In this document: positions 20,888-31,667 of the stretch, piece after piece | How the letters are laid out: each line of letters begins with the position of its first letter | Numbering within the stretch: position 1 is the first letter of the stretch | Assembly: GCF_007565055.1 (NCBI RefSeq) | Contig: NC_044560.1 | Span: 90,215,295-90,279,294, forward strand | DNA from: Rhinopithecus roxellana | Taxonomy: Eukaryota > Chordata > Mammalia > Primates > Cercopithecidae | Length of the DNA: 64,000 nucleotides | Direction of reading: 5' to 3' | Position numbers and translations under genes: made by a program | Notes under the pieces: generated by a model | Database searches by the model: none | Told to the model about the DNA's origin: nothing | The model's input: the letters and a program-made list of their open reading frames with translations, nothing else

Positions 20888-21455
20888 GGCCAGGTGCAGT
20901 GTCTCATGACTGTAATCCCAGTGCTTTGGGAAGCTGAGGCAGGAGGATCAGTTGAGCCTAGGAGTTTGAGACCATCCTGGGCAGCAGTAGCAAAACCCTA
21001 TCTCTAAAAACAAACAAACAACACAAAAATCAGCCGGGCATGGTGGTGTGCGCCTAAGTTTCAGTTTCAGCTACTCAGGAGGCTGAGGTGGGAGGATTAC
21101 TTCAGCTGGGGGTTTCGAGGCTGCAGTGAGCTATAATCATGCCACTGTACTCCAGCCTGGGTGACAGAGTATGCCCCCCCGCCTTTTTTTTTTCAATCTC
21201 CGCCTCCCGGGTTCAAGCCATTCTTGTACCTCAGCCTCCTGAGTAGCTGAGATTACAGGCATGTGCCCCTGTGCCTGGCTACTTTTTTGTATTTTTAATA
21301 GAGTTGGGGTTTCGCCATGTTGGCCAGGCTGATCTCAAACTCCTGATCTCAAGTGATCTGCCCGCCTTGGCCTCCCAGAGTGCTGGGATTACAGGCATGA
21401 GCCACTGTGCCCAGCCCCTGTCGCTTAAGTAAATAGATAGATTAAAAAAAACAAA
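20888..21455 (+). mobile_element. Old Alu (AluJ type) hosting an antisense Alu
   Basis: Sense Alu, 'ggccaggtgcagtgtctcat' to 'gggtgacagagtatgcc' at about 21175; its tail resumes at 21416 as 'cctgtcgcttaagtaaatag'. A second Alu in opposite orientation sits inside the tail region, leaving an inverted pair with only a few bases between the arms. Confidence 0.88.
21176..21415 (-). mobile_element. Alu, partly deleted, nested tail-to-tail in the previous Alu
   Basis: After a short T-run it starts at 'caatctccgcctcccgggtt', so about 60 bp of right-arm start is missing, and ends 'gagccactgtgcccagcc'. The loss lies exactly at the symmetry centre of the inverted pair, the expected place for a hairpin-linked deletion. 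Confidence 0.88.
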
Positions 21456-21504
21456 ACATATATACCCCAGTATACCTATGTAATTTTACCCTTCTCTTCC
21501 TTTG

Positions 21505-21765
21505 CATATACTGTCTTATTCGCTCTGCCTGGAATCCCATTATTTTCTTCTCTTTGTACCAAATTTCTACTCATCTTTCAATGCCTAGCTCAAGTCTCAT
21601 TTTCCCTCCCTAAGTTTTGTTTTTGTTTTTGTATTCCCAGTAGAATTATTCTCGCTCCCTCAGCTATGTTGTCATGGCACTTTAAACATACTTATTTTAG
21701 AGCATATCACATTATGTTTTAGTTATTTTATTAAACATTTGATTTTCCTGCTAGTCTTTACTTCT
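21505..21765 (+). mobile_element. L2 3' part
   Basis: 'ttcgctctgcctggaatccc', 'caatgcctagctcaagtctc' and 'tagagcatatcacattatgt' follow the L2 'ctctgcctggaatgctctt ... caggtctcagctcaaatgtc ... tagcacttatcac' order. Confidence 0.6.
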
Positions 21766-22240
21766 TGGTCAAGTTTTCTGTAATTTTCTTTCTTTCTTTT
21801 TTTTTTTTTTTTTTGAGACGGAGTCTTGCTCTGTCGCCCGGGCTGGAGTGCAGTGGCCGGATCTCAGCTCACTGCAAGCTCCACCTCCCGGGTTTATGCC
21901 ATTCTCCTGCCTCAGCCTCCCAAGTAGCTGGGACTACAGGCGCCTGACACCACGCCCGGCTTTTTTTTTTTGTATTTTTTGGTAGAGACGGGGTTTCACT
22001 GTGTTAGCCAGGGTGGTCTCGATCTCCTGACCTCGTGATCCGCCCGTCTCGGCCTCCCAAAGTGCTAGGATTACAGGCTTGAGCCACTGCGCCCGGCCAT
22101 CTGTAATTTTCTTAGGCTTCAGTTTTTTCATTTGTAAGAAAGGGGATGATAGAATTTACTTTACAGAATGTTGTGAGGATTAAATGAAATAGTGAATATA
22201 ACATCTCATGCAGACTAGGAGCCTGATAGATGTTAGCTAT
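21766..22240 (+). mobile_element. MIR SINE, split by an AluY
   Basis: 'tcttggtcaagttttctgta' joined across the Alu to 'aggcttcagttttttcattt', 'gtgaggattaaatgaaatag', the MIR core and 3' region. An L2 tail follows directly. Confidence 0.7.
21791..22099 (-). mobile_element. AluY, Old World monkey type
   Basis: Antisense AluY with 'ggcttgagccactgcgcccg'. Perfect TSD TCTGTAATTTTCTT at 21777-21790 and 22100-22113. It splits a MIR. Confidence 0.95.
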
Positions 22241-22247
22241 ACTGTTT

Positions 22248-22345
22248 CTAAAGGCAGGAACTGTGTCTCATTTATCCTTGAGTCTCCTTCACCTAGCATA
22301 GTACCTGGCACATAGTAAGCATAAAAAGAATACTTGGGGAATTGA
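22248..22345 (+). mobile_element. L2 3' terminus
   Basis: 'aaggcaggaactgtgtctca' then 'agtacctggcacatagtaag' is the typical L2 ending. Confidence 0.65.
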
Positions 22346-22509
22346 ATTGAACTAAATTCATATATTTAAATGTCCTTCAGTAGTCAACATAGGAGGTTAA
22401 AAAAATATTCTAACAATGGTGCCCATGCTGCATACTTTTATTTAAGCATGCTTTTTGTGGGTTTTCTCTTCAGTGCCAGGTTATGACCCTCATAAGAAAC
22501 TCCATAGTC

Positions 22510-22804
22510 GGCCAGGCGCGGTAGCTCACGCCTGTAATCCCAGCACTTTGGGAGGCAGAGGCTGGCGGATCACGAGGTCAGGAGATCCAGACCATCCTGG
22601 CCAACATGGTGAAATCCCATCTCTACTAAAAATACAAAAATTAGCCAGGTGTGGTGGTGCGTGCCTGTAGTCCTAGCTATTCAGGAGGCTGAGGCAGGAA
22701 AATCACTTAAACCCAAGAGGCGGAGGCTGCAGTGAGCTGAGATCACACCTCTGCACTCCAGCCTGGGTGACAGAGCCAGACTGTCTCAATAAAAAAAAAA
22801 AGAA
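22510..22804 (+). mobile_element. AluY/S-type Alu
   Basis: Full-length sense Alu, 'ggccaggcgcggtagctcac' onward. Perfect 16-base TSD AAGAAACTCCATAGTC at 22494-22509 and 22805-22820. Confidence 0.96.
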
Positions 22805-22820
22805 AAGAAACTCCATAGTC

Positions 22821-23300
22821 ATTTTATAGTCATACCTAATTTTTGGTCTAAAGATTATATTACCCAAGACAAAATTAAACCCAATCTCAAAGAATGAAAA
22901 TGTACTACTATTGAAAACATTGGAAAAATGGTACTACTAGTCTATAACTAGTTCCAGAGGAGGGGTTTCAGGTATTTTGAACAGTGACAGTGTTGTTGAA
23001 TAAGTAGAAAAGGTGACTACTGAGAAAGAACATGGTCCTTTTTGGTTCTCTTAGTTCTGATACATTTGTCAGATCATGTTTCTCATTATCTTAGAGCTTT
23101 ACTTGGGACATCCACTTAGTCTGCCTGCTGAGAAGCCTGTCCCCTGTTACCACATACAGCCAAGCAGGACAAGCTCTCACACCCCAACATATACCCTCAG
23201 AGAGTGAATTCTTTTTTTAAAGGGGAGTGCTTTTTTCCCTTCTTCAACTTGGCTTGGAAAAAAGACTTTTTTGACTGTTTTTCTGATGTTAAATGATGGA
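22821..23300. other. Unique sequence
   Basis: About 480 bp with no recognised element or frame. Confidence 0.4.
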
Positions 23301-23700
23301 CTATATTGTCCTTATGGAAAGCAGGGAAAAATAAACTAATAAAATCACCAAAATCCTACAAATTACTAGACTCATATTTTGCTGTATTTCCATCATCTTT
23401 TCTCTATCGATATGTATATAATGTTGCTTTTATATATATCTATTGTTCTCTATCTTGCTCTTCATTATTTTGTGAGCATTCTTTATACCTTTATCTATCT
23501 ATGATTTTTTACAGCTTTATGGAATTCCATCAAATGGAAGGTTCATTTATTTAACATACTCCAGTAGTGGGGCATGTACATTTCTAATTTTTCACTGCTA
23601 TGATAATGAACATCCTTGTAAATAAATTTTTCTGTGCATTTCTGATTTTTTTAAAGGATGGATTTCCACAAGTGGAATTACTGGGTGTTAATATATATAT
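23301..23700 (-). mobile_element. L1M fragment
   Basis: Antisense ancient L1: 'ctttatggaattccatcaaa', 'taatgaacatccttgtaaat', 'tccacaagtggaattactgg'. Same consensus region as 7215-7740 and 11028-11460. Confidence 0.65.
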
Positions 23701-25484
23701 TCAAAGCTCTGGATGTTGGCTTTTAATTTTATTTCACTTTTAAAAGCTACTGAGGGTAAGAAGAGGATACCTGTAACACTGAATACCTCTCTGATAGCTC
23801 TTGGCCCCTTGTCCTCTAGGGATAGCCCTGTCTTCAGGCTTAGTGGCTGGGGGCTCAGATGTTTTATTATCCAGTTAATTTCATGGTGGAACAGGTGCCA
23901 AGTGGCCTTCTCACTTAGTCAGCAGCTCCCATCATGTCATCATCATATCACTGCACTACTTTATTCTGAAACTTTTCTCACAGCAACTCTAGGCATTTAA
24001 ATAGCTTCATTGATCCTTCCAACCCCAGTACCCTTTTCTCTTGTGGTGGTAAGAGACCCATTAATGTTGATTGGGAAACTGCAGTAGCAAAAATGACCAT
24101 CAATATTGTACAGAAATCCCACATTGGAACCCTAGATTGGTACCAGATTGAGGTTCTCTTTGTTTTCCTGCTGTTACTGAGCTAGCACCTAGGTAATAAA
24201 TTGGGCCAGCTTAATTTGATAAAATAGGTTGACAAATTTTACTGTGTCAGCATCCCTGCTTTGGTAGATTTCTGCCTCTGGAAGAACCAGAACTGGTGCT
24301 GTGTTTTAAATCAGTGTATTACAGCCAAGTGCAAATCAGCTTCTGTTACGTGGGACTGATAGCCTTAGAGTAGAATTATAGACTTGATGAGAGTACATCC
24401 TTGTTTCTGACTTGGAGTTTACATCCTGGAGCAGACAACGTGAGGTTTTCCAGCTGATGATAGACTGGGGATCTTTGGAGATTAGCTGGAGGACTGAGAG
24501 AAGGCACATGTGTAAGACTTGATGTGTAGGGGGCCAATGAGAAAGTCTCTGCTGCAGTTAGGATAGTGGAAAATGGCTTGAGTCACTGACAGGCTTGTGT
24601 CCTTCATAGTGAGAACTGTCTGCCTCTCCCATTTCCAGAGCCCTTAAGCAAAGCTGTCATAAAGGGCGATTCTCTCCACTGCAGGGAATCTGGAAGTCTG
24701 CATGCATCTGGGGTGAGGCCTGTCAACACCTTTTACAGCACTGGGCACCTAGTAGACCATGTGCTTATTTGGATAGTTGATCGTTTTGTTCTGTTAAAGT
24801 TTTTTCTCTCCTTAATTGTATACTTTTTAGGCTTACTGCATGTCACTGGGCTAGAGAGGGTCATCAGCACAAACTCACTTTGGGGTTGTTTTCAGTTGCT
24901 GCTGTTTTGCAGTGTGTGGGGTCATTCTATTTTTTTGTTACAACTGGAGATGGTTGTTATACTATCCCTATTTCTCAAAGAGTGAGCCTGTATAGCTAAC
25001 AAATATACAATACCATTTTCCCCTCATCCTTGCTTTTGTTTTCTTATCAAGTAGGCATTAATATTGAAAGGTTAAGGCCCTCATCCTCACTATGCTCCTG
25101 TGGTTTCTTTTGGTTGTTGGAGAAACCCCAGGCTGATAATACTACTTTTATGTTGATTACTCATTGTATCAACTGTGGGGATGGTACTTTCAATGAATAC
25201 CAGTTAAATAGCATCTCTTGCTCATTTTGGAATGGCAGGAACCTTTTAGACTTCTTGGTTTGAAATCCTTTGATTTGGAAGATCACTTTTTAAAATTTGT
25301 TATCAACTTAATTGCCTCACTCCTTGATCATGTTCCATGTTTCCTGTTGCATTTACTGGAAGTGTCCATCTCCTTCCTTTCATTGAGAACTTTCTGACAG
25401 GATACAAAGATTATTGATAGACCCTGTCTTTGAGGGATTATCAGTCCTATATAGTCTAGTGGGGAGACTGTAGAGGGCATTCGA
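23701..25484. other. Long repeat-free block
   Basis: About 1.8 kb with no repeat recognised. Plus frames at 23713-24000, 24713-24985 and 25030-25263 lack recognisable domains; the last two are hydrophobic by T-rich composition. Functional status unknown. Confidence 0.45.
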
Positions 25485-25786
25485 TTTTTTTTTTTTTTTT
25501 TTTTTGAGATGGAGTCTTGCTCTGTCACCCAGCCTGGGATGCGATGGCATGATCTCTGCTCACTGCAACCTCTGCCTCCCAGGTTCAGTGATTCTCCTGC
25601 ATCAGCCTTCTGAGTAGCTGGGATTACAGGTGTGTGCCACTATGCTGGGCTAATTTTTGTATTTTTAGTAGAGACGGGGTTTCACCATGTTGCCCAGGCT
25701 GATCTTGAACTCCAGACCTCAGGTGATCTGCCAACCTTGGCCTCCCAAAGTGCTGGGATTACAGGTGTGAGCCACCATGCCCTACC
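25485..25786 (-). mobile_element. Alu (AluS type)
   Basis: Antisense Alu, 'gagatggagtcttgctctgt' to 'gtgagccaccatgccctacc'. Followed after 11 bp by another antisense Alu. Confidence 0.93.
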
Positions 25787-25797
25787 AGCACTAGATA

Positions 25798-25845
25798 TTT
25801 ATTCATTTATTCATTCATTCATTCATTCATTCATTCATTCATTTG
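25798..25845. repeat. (ATTC)n microsatellite
   Basis: About 11 copies of ATTC in the position of the tail of the next antisense Alu, so it is an Alu-tail-derived tetranucleotide repeat. Confidence 0.93.
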
Positions 25846-26124
25846 AGATGGAATTTCACTCTTACTGGCCAGACTGGAGTGCAATGGCGTGATCTCAGCT
25901 CACTGCAACTTCCGCCTCCTGGGTTCAAGCAATTCTCCTGCCTCAGCCTCCCGAATAGCTGGAATTTGCCCGCCACCACACCTGGCTGAGTTTTTTGTAT
26001 TTTTAGTAGAGACGGGGTTTTACCATGTTGCCCAGGCTGGTCTCGAATTCCTGATCTCAGGTGATCCACCTGCTTTGGCCTCCCAAAGTGCTGGGATTAC
26101 AGGCGTGAGCCACTGTGCCCAGCC
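25846..26124 (-). mobile_element. Alu (AluS type) with microsatellite tail
   Basis: Antisense Alu, 'gagatggaatttcactctta' to 'gtgagccactgtgcccagcc'. TSD AGCACTAGATA at 25787-25797 and 26125-26135 encloses both the (ATTC)n and the Alu. Confidence 0.94.
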
Positions 26125-26353
26125 AGCACTAGATACTTTTAAGGCAGAGGAATGACATAAACAACTAGGGTGGGTGTTTTTTGAGAGGTAGGGTGGGGAG
26201 AGATAACTGGCAGCAGTGTGAAAGATCATTTATTGGGATCATTTACAGGGAAGTGGGGATATAGCTAAGTCAGTAAGTACGTACCTGATTTTAGTTTGTT
26301 TAGGATGCAAAGATGTGAGAGAAGTAAAGAGCAGGGATGTTCAATCTTTCTTT

Positions 26354-26665
26354 TCTCTTTTTTTTTTTTTTTTTTTTTGACAGTTTCCCTCTTGTTTCCC
26401 AGGCTGGCGTGCAATGGCACAATCGTGGCTCACTGGCAACTTCCACCTCCCGGGCTCAAGCGATTCTCCTGCCTCAGCCTCCCGAGTAGCTGGGATTACA
26501 GGTGCCTGCCACCAGGCCCAGCTAATCCAGCATTTTTGTATTTTTAATAGAGACAGGGTCTCGCCATGTTGGCCAGGCTGGTCTTGAACTCCCGACCTTG
26601 GATGATCCACCCGCCTTGGCCTCCCAAAGTGCTGGGATTACAGGCATGAGCCACCGTGCCTGGCC
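26354..26665 (-). mobile_element. Alu (AluS type)
   Basis: Antisense Alu with a T-run, 'cagtttccctcttgtttccc' to 'gagccaccgtgcctggcc'. Imperfect TSD around 'caatctttct' and 'aaatctttct'. Confidence 0.92.
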
Positions 26666-26698
26666 AGGATTGTGAAATCTTTCTAAAAGAGAATTTGG

Positions 26699-27110
26699 GC
26701 TGGGTGCAGTGGCTCATGGCTGTAATCCCAGCACTTTGGGAGGCTGAAGCAGGCGGATCACCTGAGGAGTTGGAGACCGGCCTGGTCCAACATGGTGAAA
26801 CCCCGTTTCTACTAAAAATGCAAAAATTAGATCGGGTGCGGTAGCTCATGCCTGTAATCCCAGCACTTTTGGAGGCCGAAGTGAGCGGATCGCCTGAGGT
26901 CAGGAGTTTGAGACCAGCCTGACCAACAAGAAGAAACCCCGTCTCTACTACAAATACGAAATTAGCCTGGTGTGGTGGTGCATGCCTGTAATCCCAGCTA
27001 CTCAGGAGACTGAGGCAGGAGAATTTCTTGAAGCCAGGAGGTGGAGGTTGCGGTGAGCTGAGATTGTGCCATTGCACTCCAACCTGGGCAACAAGAGCAA
27101 AACTCCGTCT

Positions 27111-27144
<34 letters not shown>

Positions 27145-27312
27145 CCAGGTGTGGTGACAGGCACCTATAATCTCAGCTACTCGGGAGGCTGAGGCAAGAG
27201 AATCGCTTGAGCCCAGGCGTTGGAGGTTGCAGTGAGCTGAGATCGCATCACTGCACTGCAGCCTGGGCAACAGGGCGAGACTCTGTTTAATAAATTTAAA
27301 AAAAAAAAAAAA
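26699..27312 (+). mobile_element. Alu interrupted by another Alu in its central linker
   Basis: Left arm 26699-26830, right arm 27144-27312. TSD AGAGAATTTGG near 26688-26698 and at 27315-27325. The younger Alu sits exactly where the A-rich middle linker would be. Confidence 0.92.
26831..27143 (+). mobile_element. Nested Alu
   Basis: Full-length sense Alu, 'tcgggtgcggtagctcatgc' to a 33-base A-run, inside the linker of the outer Alu and in the same orientation. Confidence 0.93.
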
Positions 27313-27325
27313 AGAGAGAATTTGG

Positions 27326-27834
27326 TTTTTAGAAATATTTTATGTTGAATGCTAGCTGGAAGTGGAGATCCACTTTACCCCCACAGCTCAAGTTCAACTT
27401 GACCCTTATGTTGTGCAATGCTTTGTGTTTGGGTTGGTATTTCCTGGGACTGGTCAGGTGATGCATTTCAGCATGAAGCCTGTGTAGTGTCTGAAGAGTA
27501 GTGGCCCCAGGTGTCTATCAGTGATAAGAGGAGAGAAGCCCATTTAGCTCTGGACAGGGCCTCTGTTTCCTCTGAGATCTCTGGTCTACTCTCCCTGGTC
27601 TGGGGCTCCATCTTTACAAAACTTTTTACAGATAGATTTGAAGTGCCACCTTCATTCTGTGTTGGAGTGCTGGCGTTGGACACAACTGATTACATCCCTG
27701 CCTGTTTAAAATATTCTCTTCTTTTAACTTCAGTGAGAATATTTCATGGTTTTCCTTTACCTATCTGATTGCTATTTGTCTGCTTTGTTGGGTCTTTTCC
27801 TTCTTCTGACTCTTAACTGTGGCAGTTTTCTAAG
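27326..27834. other. Unique sequence
   Basis: Five hundred bases with no repeat. Overlapping frames on both strands (27468-27683 minus, 27511-27768 plus) cover the same DNA and neither has a domain. Confidence 0.4.
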
Positions 27835-28195
27835 GGGTAAGGCAGTGTAGTGAAGTGGGAAGAACATGGACTTTGGATCCAGGCAGGGCTGGGTTCAAAT
27901 CTATGTTGTTTTTGTGTGTGTGTGTGTGGAGAACGGGGTCTCGCTATATTGCCCAGGCAGGTCTCGAACTCCTGGGCTCAAACTATCCTCCCGCCTCTGC
28001 CTCCCTGAGAGCTGGGATTACAGGCGTGAGCCACCGCGCCCGGCTCAAATCTATGTTTCTACATTTATCAGCTGAGTGACCTGGGGCAAGTTACTCACTT
28101 TTTCTGAGCCTCAGTTTTTTCATCTGTAAAATGGGGATAATAATATCTTCCATATAAAATTATGAGGATTAAACAGAGTAGTATAAGTAAATTTT
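27835..28195 (+). mobile_element. MIR SINE, well preserved, split by an Alu monomer
   Basis: 5' part 'gtgggaagaacatggacttt', 'ggctgggttcaaatc'; after the inserted monomer 'cagctgagtgacctggggca', 'cctcagttttttcatctgta', 'aaatggggataataatatct'. This is nearly the whole MIR consensus. Confidence 0.88.
27908..28044 (-). mobile_element. Free Alu left monomer (FLAM-like)
   Basis: Antisense monomer with a (TG)n-modified tail, ending 'gagccaccgcgcccggc'. Perfect TSD TCAAATCTATGTT at 27895-27907 and 28045-28057 inside a MIR. Confidence 0.9.
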
Positions 28196-28210
28196 CTTAT
28201 TGCTTGATTG

Positions 28211-28340
28211 ATTGGTTGATGGTAGAGATGGGAGTCTCTGTATGTTGTCCAGACTGGTCTCAAACTCCCGGGCTCAAGCGATCCATCCCCTTGGCCTCGT
28301 AAAGTGCTGGGATTACAGCTATGAGCCACTGTGCCCAGCC
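28211..28340 (-). mobile_element. Alu left monomer
   Basis: Antisense monomer, 'gtagagatgggagtctctgt' to 'gagccactgtgcccagcc', after a TTGATTGATTGG stretch replacing the T-tail. FLAM or fragment. Confidence 0.8.
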
Positions 28341-28725
28341 CAAACTCAGTATTTTCAAACCAAGCTTAAATTTGGCTTTTCTATCCAAGTCCATATTTTT
28401 TGACAGTTAAGCTCACATTCTTCCAGTCTCTGAGATTAGAAACCTTGCAGACATCTGTAACTCTTTACTCTTCATCAACCCCCATTTTCAATGTCATTGA
28501 GTTCTTTTGTTCTTCAGAATTTCTCTTAAATTTGTTTTTTTCTCCCCATTCTCTATGCCATGACTCTAGTCCAGTCACTCATCACCTTGTGCCTGAATTA
28601 CAGCAACTGCCTCATATTTTGTTTTCTGTGTCCTGTTTCTCTCTTCAGTTAATACTGAAGTAGCAGCTACTTGCCTAGTATTTCCTATTACTGAAAGTCC
28701 AAATTTGTTAAAAAGACCTTTTATG

Positions 28726-29047
28726 AGCTGGACATGGTGGCTCATGCCTGTAATCCCAGCACTTTCGGAGGCTGACACAGAAGGATTACTTGAGGTCAGG
28801 AGTCTGAGACCAGGCTAGGCAACATATGGAGACTGTGTCTCTACAAGAAAAAAAAAAAAATTCTCTTTTAAGTAGCCAGACCTGGTGGTGTGTACCTGTA
28901 GTCCCAGCTACTCAGGAGGATGAGGTGGGAAGATTGCTTGAGCCCAGAAGGTTCAGGCTGCAGTGAGCCATGACCCTGTCACTGCACTGTAGCTTGGGGA
29001 CAGAGCAAGACCCTGTCTTAAAACAAAAACAAAAACAAAAACAAAAA
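28726..29047 (+). mobile_element. Old Alu (AluJ type)
   Basis: Sense Alu, 'agctggacatggtggctcat' to a (CAAAA)n tail. Inserted in L2. Confidence 0.92.
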
Positions 29048-29182
29048 AAATTTTATGCTTTCATCCCCTTCCTACTTAACCAGGCTTATCTCATATAATT
29101 TCCTAGAACACACCTTCAGCTCCACACAAACCCTGTTCCTCATTGTGTCTTATCCTCTCTCATTCATTCTCTCCTTGCCCTT

Positions 29183-29413
29183 CCTTCCTTCCTTCCTTCC
29201 TTCCTTCCTTCCTTCCTTCCTTCCTTCCTTCCTTCCTTCCTTCCTTCCTTTCTTTCTTTCTCTCTCTCTCTCTTTCTTTTTCCCCTTCCTTCCTTCCTTC
29301 CTTCCTTCCTTCCTTCCTTCCTTCCTTCCTTCCTTCCTTCCTTCCTTCCTTCCTTCCTTCCTTCCTTCCTCTTTCCTTTTCCTTTCCCTTTCCCTTTCCC
29401 TTTCCCTTCTTTC
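29183..29413. repeat. (TTCC)n / (GGAA)n microsatellite, about 230 bp
   Basis: Two long TTCC runs (29183-29250, about 17 units; 29285-29368, about 21 units) separated by TTTC/CT repeats and followed by (CCCTTT)n. The TSD of the adjacent Alu encloses the tract, so it is that Alu's expanded tail. GGAA arrays can bind ETS factors. Confidence 0.95.
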
Positions 29414-29708
29414 TTTTTTGACTGGAGTCTCACTCTGTTGCCCAGGCTGGAGTACAATGGCATGATCTTGGCTCACTGCAAGCTCCGCCTCCTGGGTTCA
29501 CGCCATTCTCCTGCCTCAGCCTCCCGAGTAGCTGGGACTACAGGCGCCCGCCACCATGCCCAGCTAATTTTTTTATTTTTTATTTTTTAGTAGAGACAGG
29601 GTTTCACTGTGTTAGCCAGGATGGTCTCAATCTCCTGACCTTGTGATCCACCCGCCTCTGCCTCCCACAGGCATGAGAGATTACAGGCATGAGCCACTGC
29701 GCCCGGCC
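29414..29708 (-). mobile_element. AluY-type Alu with expanded tail
   Basis: Antisense Alu, 'gactggagtctcactctgtt' to 'gagccactgcgcccggcc'. TSD TCCTTGCCCTT at 29172-29182 and 29711-29721 brackets microsatellite plus Alu. 'cacaggcatgagagattacaggcatgag' near 29668-29695 is a small disrupted duplication. Confidence 0.94.
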
Positions 29709-30004
29709 TTTCCTTGCCCTTTAGTTTTCTTACCTGGAATGCCCTCGTTCTTTATACTTAACTGAAACCTATCTATTCCTTCAAGCTTCACTTCAGGTCT
29801 TCCTTCTGATGAAGACTTCTCTGATTATTATAGTCCAAGTTGATGTATCACTTTCCCAAGCTAGTTTTATCTATCTATTGAAATTGTAAACTTTTTTGAG
29901 AGAACTGTTTTATAGACATTTCTATTATTCCCATGGTGCCTCACTCATGCCTACCCAAGTTTAAATGCTCCTTGCAGAGCACTTACAAAATGTGGTGGCC
30001 AAAG

Positions 30005-30390
30005 CCAATCACTCTTTCATTCAACAAATATATATGAGCACCTACCATGTGTGCTGTGCTGTGCTCTGCACTGGGATCCCAGCAATAAACAACACAGTAA
30101 CAAGACAGGTTATACTGTACAGAAGCAGACACTAGACAAATATTTGTTGGTCAGCTGAATTTGTGGAAGCCAGGCAGGACTCTGAGGACAAATGATAAGA
30201 AGAGGAAGAATTTAGAAAATAAGATACCAATGAAATGACTATTACAGGAAAAAGGTGTTTAATGGATTCATTCAGCAAGTAATTTATTGAATATCCACTG
30301 ATATAAATGTATCCCAGGTATTAGGGATATACCAGTAAATAAAGCAAAGTCCTTTCCCTTGTAGAGCTTATATTATATCATTTAGAGGCA
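30005..30390 (-). mobile_element. L2 3' ends (two adjacent fragments)
   Basis: 'cattcaacaaatatatatga', 'agcacctaccatgtgtgctg' at 30018-30057 and again 'tggattcattcagcaagtaa', 'tttattgaatatccactgat' at 30262-30301: two copies of the reversed L2 terminus about 245 bp apart. Confidence 0.65.
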
Positions 30391-30820
30391 TTTTTGAAAA
30401 GAAAAGCACTTAATATTGGATGAAGCCCTTCTGTGGGAGGACAGCAGTGAAGGAGTTAAAATGCTTCTAGGGCTCTAGGCTTTGTTGAAACAGATGGTTT
30501 CTTTGCCCTAGGGAATGTTTTTAAGGGGGATTAGAGGACTGGGCTGAGGAAGGCCTGAGACCTCTTTCCCTCACGCCATAGCACACACACCTGCTGTTCT
30601 GGCGCCTGGTGAGCTATGTAACTTGTCCCCCACTTGGTAGGCACTTGTTTGCGGGCTTGTGATTGTGACTGTAGGGCTGGCTCTAAGCTTCTGACATTTT
30701 TATTTTCCTTTCATGATTTTATTTGTTGTCCAACAGCAATGAAGTCCCATTTTAATTTAACAGACGTTGGGACTTGTCTGTGTTCCTTTCTGGTCCATAT
30801 TTACTTTTACATAATTGTAA

Positions 30821-30826
<6 letters not shown>
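30391..30826. other. Unique sequence
   Basis: No repeat or gene recognised; ends at a (TG)n run. Confidence 0.4.

Positions 30827-30871
<45 letters not shown>
30827..30871. repeat. (TG)22 dinucleotide repeat
   Basis: Uninterrupted TG run of about 45 bases; such runs are polymorphic and can adopt Z-DNA. Confidence 0.97.
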
Positions 30872-30873
<2 letters not shown>

Positions 30874-30879
30874 TTTTCT

Positions 30880-31350
30880 CCCCATCCGATTTATTTTATT
30901 GTGGTAAAATACACATGACAAAAAATTGATCTTTGTAAGTACTTTAAAGTGTACAGTTCATTGACATTAAGTACATTCACAATATTGTACAAGCACCATG
31001 ACTATTGAATTCCAGAACTTTTTCATGATCCCAAATGGAAATCCATTAAGCAGTCATTCCCCTTCGCTCCAACCCCTGGCAACCACTAATCAGCTTTGTG
31101 ACTTGCCTGCCCTGGATTTGCTCATTCTGGATATTTTATATAAATTTAGTCATGTGGCCTTTTGTCTCTGGCTTCTTTCACTTAGCATATGCACATAGTT
31201 ACATGCCTTTTCCATGTAACACTGTAAGGATTTTTTAAGTGTTTCCTTACAAACATTATAATTTTAAGTTATCTTGTTGATAATGGCTTCATTTAGCCAT
31301 TCCTTTATTGTTGAATATTTGGATTGTTTCAAGTTGCTATTATTTTTTGA
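30880..31350 (-). mobile_element. L1M 3' end
   Basis: Antisense ancient L1: 'attgtggtaaaatacacatg', 'aagtgtacagttcattgaca', 'ttaagtacattcacaatatt', 'caacccctggcaaccactaa', 'ttgttgaatatttggattgt'. Long and clear match to the L1M 3' pattern. Confidence 0.85.
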
Positions 31351-31667
31351 AATCCTACAGTGGACACCTCCCTGAGTATGCTCTGCCATCTTTCAGGGGA
31401 CTCTGAATGTTGCACATCAGCTGCAGAAGAGCCATTGTGCTTGATTTAGGGTAGTGTGGACTGTTATCCAGCTCTGTGGGAGGACAGTCAAGTAATGAAT
31501 TTTATATAGAAGGGAGCGTTATTCTTTGCAAAATAAGACCATGATCTCCAGGGAGTGTCAGGGAAAAGTTTTTTTTTCCCCACTGCCTAGAATTCTCTGA
31601 TACTCTCTCTATCCCTTTGGCTATAGGAAAGATTTGATTATAGCAGTTGAAGATTAAATGTTTTATT
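31351..31667. other. Unique sequence
   Basis: No repeat or frame of interest. Confidence 0.4.

Larger units (their letters stand above)
28390..29930 (+). mobile_element. L2 LINE fragment, interrupted by two Alus
   Basis: Sense L2: 'gacatctgtaactctttact', 'ccagtcactcatcaccttgt', 'tgaattacagcaactgcctc', then after the Alus 'acctggaatgccctcgttct' and 'acttcaggtcttccttctga'. Order and spacing match the L2 ORF2 3' end. Confidence 0.7.

Noticed and set aside
26544..27270. 206-codon and overlapping minus frames
   Set aside because: Antisense Alu translations of the type 'VAQVGVQWHNLSS...', produced by nested Alus.
29183..29413. Regular repeat considered as a CRISPR-like array
   Set aside because: Tetranucleotide microsatellite without spacers, in a eukaryotic genome.
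29055..29476. Long frames across the TTCC array on both strands
   Set aside because: Tetranucleotide repeats lack stop codons in several frames. Not genes.
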